In this document: piece by piece, positions 12,377-15,689 of the stretch | How positions within the stretch are numbered: position 1 is the first letter of the stretch | Layout: each line of letters begins with the position of its first letter | Assembly (NCBI GenBank): GCA_902783405.1 | Contig: CACZQZ010000126.1 | Coordinates: 1-15,689 of the forward strand | DNA: 15,689 bases | Direction of reading: 5' to 3' | From: an uncultured Erysipelotrichaceae bacterium | Lineage (GTDB): Bacteria; Bacillota_I; Bacilli_A; RF39; UBA660 | Position numbers and translations under genes: made by a program | The notes under the pieces: model-generated | Databases searched by the model: none | What the model was told of the DNA's origin: nothing | The model's input: the letters and a program-made list of their open reading frames with translations, nothing else

Positions 12377-13768
12377 TTATTCTCTTTCTAAAATATCTCT
12401 TGCAGCTATTAATCCTGTCGCAGCCGCTGTAACAATATTTCCAGCCTTTCCTGCCCCATCACCAATAAAATAGATATTATCATTTTCAAGTCTAAATTTA
12501 TTATTCGTTTCTATTTCATTAGAGAAAAATTTAATTTCTGGGCCATATAATAATGTATCATCATTATTCACTCCTGGTATTATTTTATCAAGAATTTCTA
12601 ATCCTTCTAAAATATTCGTAATAATTCTATATGGCATAACAAGAGCTAAATCTCCAGCAACACAATCTTTCAAAGTAGGCTCAATAAACCCCTTATTTAA
12701 CCTATGCCATTCACTTCTTCTACCACTTCTTAAATCTTTAAGTGTTTGAATAATTGGTTTTCCATCCCCTAATGTATTCGCTATTTTTGCAATACTTTCT
12801 CCATAAAGACGAGTATTTGTAACAGGATGAGTTAAACTTACTTTAGATATAAAAGCAAAATTGGTATTATTTGATTTTACATCTTTTAAAGCATGACCAT
12901 TTACACAAATATATCCATAATAGTTTTCTTTTGCGACAAAACCACCTGGGTTGGTACAAAAGGTTCTTATTTCATCGCCATATGTTTTCGTTTTTATAAA
13001 AATCGTTGGATCATAAATAACATTTGTAATCTCTTCCATGATATCTTTTCTAACTTCAACACGTACTCCTACCTCGATACTTTGAGAATTATAAGGAATA
13101 TTGTATTTATCTGATAATTCTTGAACCCATTTTGCTCCTGTTCTACCTGGTGCTACAACAACATATTTAGCATTTACCTTCTCCTCTTTTTTTCCTTTTT
13201 CATAGATAATTTCATGATTATTTTGATTTATCGTTTTTAAGTCTATAACATTAGAACGGTCTATTAATTTTACACCTTTTTTTTCTAGAAAATTTGTAAT
13301 TCCCTCAATATATTCAGGTAAATGATCTGAACCTAAATGTTTTTGCTTTATAACTAAAAGCTTAGCTCCAGCAATCGCAACTTTTTTCTTTATTTCATTA
13401 GCTTCATCCATATTGGATGGGTATATTTCTGCATCCATATTAAATTTATTAAAAATTTCCTCTGTTTCATCAATTAATTTATAACTTTCTGAGATAGACA
13501 TATATTTTGTTAAATCAGATTTACCAAGTTTTGGAATAAAGTTTAATTTCCCATCTGAAAAAGTTCCTGCTCCTCCATAACCGGATAAAATAGCACACGG
13601 ATTACAATTTTGACAAGGAACACCTTTTTTATTCATAGGACAGACCCTATTTTTTACTTTTGATCCTCTATCGATTACAACAACTTTTAATTTGTTATTT
13701 TTGGTTATTAATTCATAAGCTGTAAAAAGTCCAGCAGGTCCTGCTCCAATAATAGCTACATCATACAT
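12377..13768 (-). CDS. FAD-dependent oxidoreductase, COG2509 type
   Basis: A 463-residue flavoprotein of the family annotated as NAD(P)/FAD-dependent dehydrogenases (COG2509); the substrate is not known. The N-terminal Rossmann motif VAIIGAGPAG (residues 4-13) and the C-terminal FAD contact YFIGDGAGKAGNIVTAA are clear. A characteristic insertion carries four cysteines (43, 52, 55, 58) just before LSGYGGAGTFSDGKL; it could bind zinc or an Fe-S cluster, or serve redox chemistry. VVAPGRTG near 206-213 is another family motif. The ATG at 13768 follows AGGAG, which overlaps the stop codon of the metallopeptidase-like gene (TAGGAG), suggesting coupled translation. It lies between a metallopeptidase and rnhB in a dense operon; the context does not point to a substrate. 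Confidence 0.88.
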   Translation of the reverse strand: MYDVAIIGAGPAGLFTAYELITKNNKLKVVVIDRGSKVKNRVCPMNKKGVPCQNCNPCAILSGYGGAGTFSDGKLNFIPKLGKSDLTKYMSISESYKLIDETEEIFNKFNMDAEIYPSNMDEANEIKKKVAIAGAKLLVIKQKHLGSDHLPEYIEGITNFLEKKGVKLIDRSNVIDLKTINQNNHEIIYEKGKKEEKVNAKYVVVAPGRTGAKWVQELSDKYNIPYNSQSIEVGVRVEVRKDIMEEITNVIYDPTIFIKTKTYGDEIRTFCTNPGGFVAKENYYGYICVNGHALKDVKSNNTNFAFISKVSLTHPVTNTRLYGESIAKIANTLGDGKPIIQTLKDLRSGRRSEWHRLNKGFIEPTLKDCVAGDLALVMPYRIITNILEGLEILDKIIPGVNNDDTLLYGPEIKFFSNEIETNNKFRLENDNIYFIGDGAGKAGNIVTAAATGLIAARDILERE

Positions 13769-13779
13769 ATTTTTTTCTC

Positions 13780-14619
13780 CTATCTTTGTTTTGTTTCTAT
13801 TTTTTGAATTTTCGTATTAAAATAATGATCTAAAAAATTATAGTATTCATTTCCTAAAACAAATCGAACTAATTCTAATTCTTTTTCACAATGATTTAAT
13901 TTTAATGACGTAAAATTAGCAAATGCCTCTTCAAACGAATAGTTTGGATTTTTTTTATAATAATTAACATCATGATGAAAAGGTAGTTCTGCTCCGTAAT
14001 ACTCTCCATCATAAATACTTGAAAGTAAATCAGAAAGCATCAACAATCCTTTTGTTTCTTTATTTTTAGAAAGCTCTACATTTGTTTTTCCATAGACTTC
14101 TAAATCTAATGCATTTTGTTTTAAAAATTCAAGTAATTGCTCTTTAGAAAAACTGTTCATTATATCTAATGCTACTTTTTCTAATTGTTCTTTGTTATAT
14201 TCTCCTTTAACATGATTATAATTTAATACTGCTTTTTGTACTAATAAATATAATTTATCATAATTATTAGTACTTTCACTAGATATAATCATTTTATCGA
14301 ATTCTTTTTCTGTCATCTCTTTTTGCTTTGAAAATTCTAAAGAAAATACTTTATTTAATGTTCTTTTAAGAGAATCAATTTTATCATTAGAAATAAAATT
14401 TTTTGTGAAATTCTCTTGAGCTAATTTTTTTACTTCATCATATCTTTCTTTTATATCTTCCCTGTCTAAGTCTAATAAATAATGACCAAATTCATGGGCA
14501 ATTACCATAGAATTATGGATATCATATTCGTTTAAATAAATTACATTGTTATTATATCTGCTTTGAAGTCCATGATAATTTTTAATTTTCACACCACTTT
14601 TTTCTAATAATTCATTCAT
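13780..14619 (-). CDS. Zinc metallopeptidase-like protein (HEFGH)
   Basis: A 279-residue protein, probably cytosolic as no signal or membrane segment is seen. His42-Glu43-Phe-Gly-His46 (AHEFGHYLLDLD) is a zincin motif. A likely third ligand is Glu230 or Glu231 in the distant FEEAFANFTSL helix. The layout of an LSDLLSSIYDGEYYG segment (195-209), a His-rich loop and an EAFANF helix recalls anthrax-lethal-factor-like and phage-associated metallopeptidase domains more than classical ImmA/IrrE. Between the two zinc segments lies a helical, Lys/Glu-rich region (55-190) with no recognisable domain. The ATG at 14619 follows AAAGAGGTGAAG, within and just after the end of the Xer recombinase gene (four bases between). 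An extension to 14649 lacks a ribosome binding site. The substrate is unknown. Confidence 0.75.
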   Translation of the reverse strand: MNELLEKSGVKIKNYHGLQSRYNNNVIYLNEYDIHNSMVIAHEFGHYLLDLDREDIKERYDEVKKLAQENFTKNFISNDKIDSLKRTLNKVFSLEFSKQKEMTEKEFDKMIISSESTNNYDKLYLLVQKAVLNYNHVKGEYNKEQLEKVALDIMNSFSKEQLLEFLKQNALDLEVYGKTNVELSKNKETKGLLMLSDLLSSIYDGEYYGAELPFHHDVNYYKKNPNYSFEEAFANFTSLKLNHCEKELELVRFVLGNEYYNFLDHYFNTKIQKIETKQR

Positions 14620-14623
14620 AACT

Positions 14624-15517
14624 TCACCTCTTTGCTCTTGGATGGGCATTCAAATAGACACTTCTAAGTCTTTCATTTGAAACATGAGTATAAATTTGTG
14701 TAGTTGATAAATTTTCATGTCCAAGTAATTCTTGAACTACTTTTAAATCTGCTCCTTCATTTAACATATGAGTTGCGAAAGTATGTCTTAGCATATGAGG
14801 TGTAATATGATTTTTTATGCAAGCTTTTTTAAGTAACACATCAAATATATATCTTACTCCAGATTCAGTTATTTTATTTCCTTGATTGTTAATAATCAAA
14901 TACTTTGATTTTTTTTGTTTTAATATTTTTTGTCTTCCATCTTGAACATATAATAACATTTTATCTTTAAGTACATTCCCATAAAGCACATACCTGTCTT
15001 TACTACCTTTACCTTTTACTTTTATCCTATTTTCAGATAATTCAATATCTTTTAATGTAATAGATACAAGTTCACTAACACGAATGCCAGTAGAATATAA
15101 TAGTTCTAAAATAACCATATCTCTTTGACCTAATGGTGTATTATTATCTGGTAAATTCAAAAATTCTTCAATCATACTATAATTTAAGTATTTAGGTAAT
15201 TTTTTATCTTTTTTGATTGTTTCTAAAAGAATGGTAGGATTTTCTTTTATTTTACCTTCTTTAACTAAATATTTAAAAAAACTTTTTATAGAACTAATAT
15301 GTCTATTTATGGTTGTTTTTTGATATTTATTTTCATATAAATATAATAAATATTTTCGAAAAAAAGGATAATCAATTTTTCTAACATCATCAATTTTATT
15401 TTGATTACAAAATTCTATAAAATTATTCAAATCTTTTTCATAACTATCTACTGTTTTATCAGAATAATTTTTAATATTTTCAAGATAATTTAAAAAGTTA
15501 TTTTCTTCTTCTTTCAT
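14624..15517 (-). CDS. xerC: Xer tyrosine recombinase (XerC/XerD)
   Basis: Xer recombinases resolve chromosome dimers at the dif site together with FtsK. The 297-residue protein has the SAM-like core-binding N-terminal domain (about 1-85) and the catalytic domain (about 108-285). The catalytic set is complete: Arg146 (STGIRVSEL), Lys170 (KGKGSKDR), His241 and Arg244 (HMLRHTFATH), His267 (LLGHENL) and the nucleophile Tyr276 (TQIYTHV). The C-terminal AHPRAKR tail and the length are those of Xer proteins, not of phage integrases. The tail slightly favours XerC over XerD. The ATG at 15517 follows AAGAAGAGG and lies one base after the previous stop; an in-frame extension to 15571 runs into the upstream gene and is rejected. 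It ends in TGA, so TGA is a stop here. Confidence 0.92.
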   Translation of the reverse strand: MKEEENNFLNYLENIKNYSDKTVDSYEKDLNNFIEFCNQNKIDDVRKIDYPFFRKYLLYLYENKYQKTTINRHISSIKSFFKYLVKEGKIKENPTILLETIKKDKKLPKYLNYSMIEEFLNLPDNNTPLGQRDMVILELLYSTGIRVSELVSITLKDIELSENRIKVKGKGSKDRYVLYGNVLKDKMLLYVQDGRQKILKQKKSKYLIINNQGNKITESGVRYIFDVLLKKACIKNHITPHMLRHTFATHMLNEGADLKVVQELLGHENLSTTQIYTHVSNERLRSVYLNAHPRAKR

Positions 15518-15518
15518 A

Positions 15519-15689
15519 TTACCTCTTCTTAGCATTATTTTCTTCTGATTCATAATAGTTTGATATTGCACGTTGTTTATAATGATGATTTAATTCTGCG
15601 GAAATAGTTAATCTTATTTTTCCTTGATTATAAAGTTTAAACCATAAAAATAATTCTCTAAAATTTTTATAATTTGATAATTCTCTTCC
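15519..15689 (-). CDS. Incomplete gene of unknown function, C-terminal end only
   Basis: An open frame of 56 codons runs in from the right edge and stops with TAA one base before the Xer recombinase ATG. The visible part is basic and rich in Tyr, Asn and Lys (for example FLWFKLYNQGKIRL and a KQRAISNYYESEENNAKKR tail). I recognise no family. The TAA is followed by T and the next ATG, and the ribosome binding site of the next gene is made of its last codons, so it is the upstream member of the same operon. Confidence 0.6.
   Translation of the reverse strand, partial: GRELSNYKNFRELFLWFKLYNQGKIRLTISAELNHHYKQRAISNYYESEENNAKKR

Noticed and set aside
12893..13114. Plus-strand open frame of 73 codons
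   Set aside because: It is antisense to the FAD oxidoreductase gene and has no ribosome binding site or recognisable protein features.
14624..14626. Mollicute-type code with TGA as tryptophan
   Set aside because: TGA ends the recombinase gene exactly after the family's normal C-terminal tail, and tryptophan is written TGG elsewhere.
15171..15182. CATACTA motifs within the recombinase and rmuC genes (near 15174 and 1684)
   Set aside because: They fall inside coding regions, with no gene start behind them in the right direction.
14624..15517. Tyrosine recombinase as a sign of an integrated mobile element
   Set aside because: Length and C-terminal AHPRAKR tail are those of Xer proteins, it is in a housekeeping operon, and no attachment repeats, phage or transposon genes are seen.
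1..15689. CRISPR array, tRNA or rRNA genes, riboswitches, insertion sequences
   Set aside because: No regularly spaced repeats, no cloverleaf or rRNA-like sequence, no long structured leader and no transposase were found. Poly-T and poly-A tracts give many trivial repeats.

Overview
This window is a very AT-rich chromosomal segment from a Gram-positive, endospore-forming member of the Bacillota. The best guess is a Bacilli/Erysipelotrichia-like or RF39-like gut lineage with a compact genome. That placement rests on the sporulation genes present (sspI, gpr, a CotD-type coat protein and a KinB-like kinase), strong AGGAGG-type ribosome binding sites, TTGACA/TATAAT-like promoters and U-run terminators. 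TGA is used as a stop (end of the Xer recombinase gene), so the genetic code is the ordinary bacterial one. The assignment is inference; there is no rRNA gene here.

Left part (1-2.2 kb, minus strand): ribosome recycling factor (frr), an RmuC-family DNA-recombination protein and a single-domain rhodanese. Each has its own promoter or terminator and they do not form an obvious operon. Next comes sspI on the plus strand, a spore core SASP gene with a forespore (sigma-G-type) promoter. It converges with a two-gene surface module on the minus strand: a thioester-domain/SpaA-repeat surface protein and its overlapping class-D-like sortase. Upstream of the module are a Cys/His-rich CotD-type coat protein gene, the germination protease gene gpr, and a small membrane-anchored lipoprotein-sized protein of unknown role. 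The surface-protein module is therefore enclosed by spore genes.

Middle part (7.0-11.7 kb): rpsT (S20) and a membrane-anchored transglutaminase-like protein on the plus strand, meeting tail to tail a six-helix KinB-like sensor kinase. The kinase promoter region carries what looks like a tandem pair of Spo0A boxes with the long -35/-10 spacing known from Spo0A-activated promoters. Upstream of the kinase is a membrane-anchored protein with a PTS EIIB fold but no cysteine at all. Divergent from it is a RodA/SEDS glycan polymerase, then a small unknown membrane protein behind a strong promoter with a perfect palindrome.

Right part (11.75-15.69 kb, minus strand): a tightly packed housekeeping operon, read from right to left: an incomplete unknown gene, a Xer tyrosine recombinase, an HEFGH zinc metallopeptidase-like protein, a COG2509-type FAD oxidoreductase and RNase HII, closed by a bidirectional terminator. 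No gene-free stretch exceeds 300 bases. No tRNA, rRNA, CRISPR array, insertion sequence or prophage was seen.

The most notable points are the candidate Spo0A feedback on the kinase gene, the cysteine-less EIIB protein, the sortase/thioester surface system embedded among spore genes, and a recurring layout in which the -10 box lies only 1 to 7 bases from the ribosome binding site.
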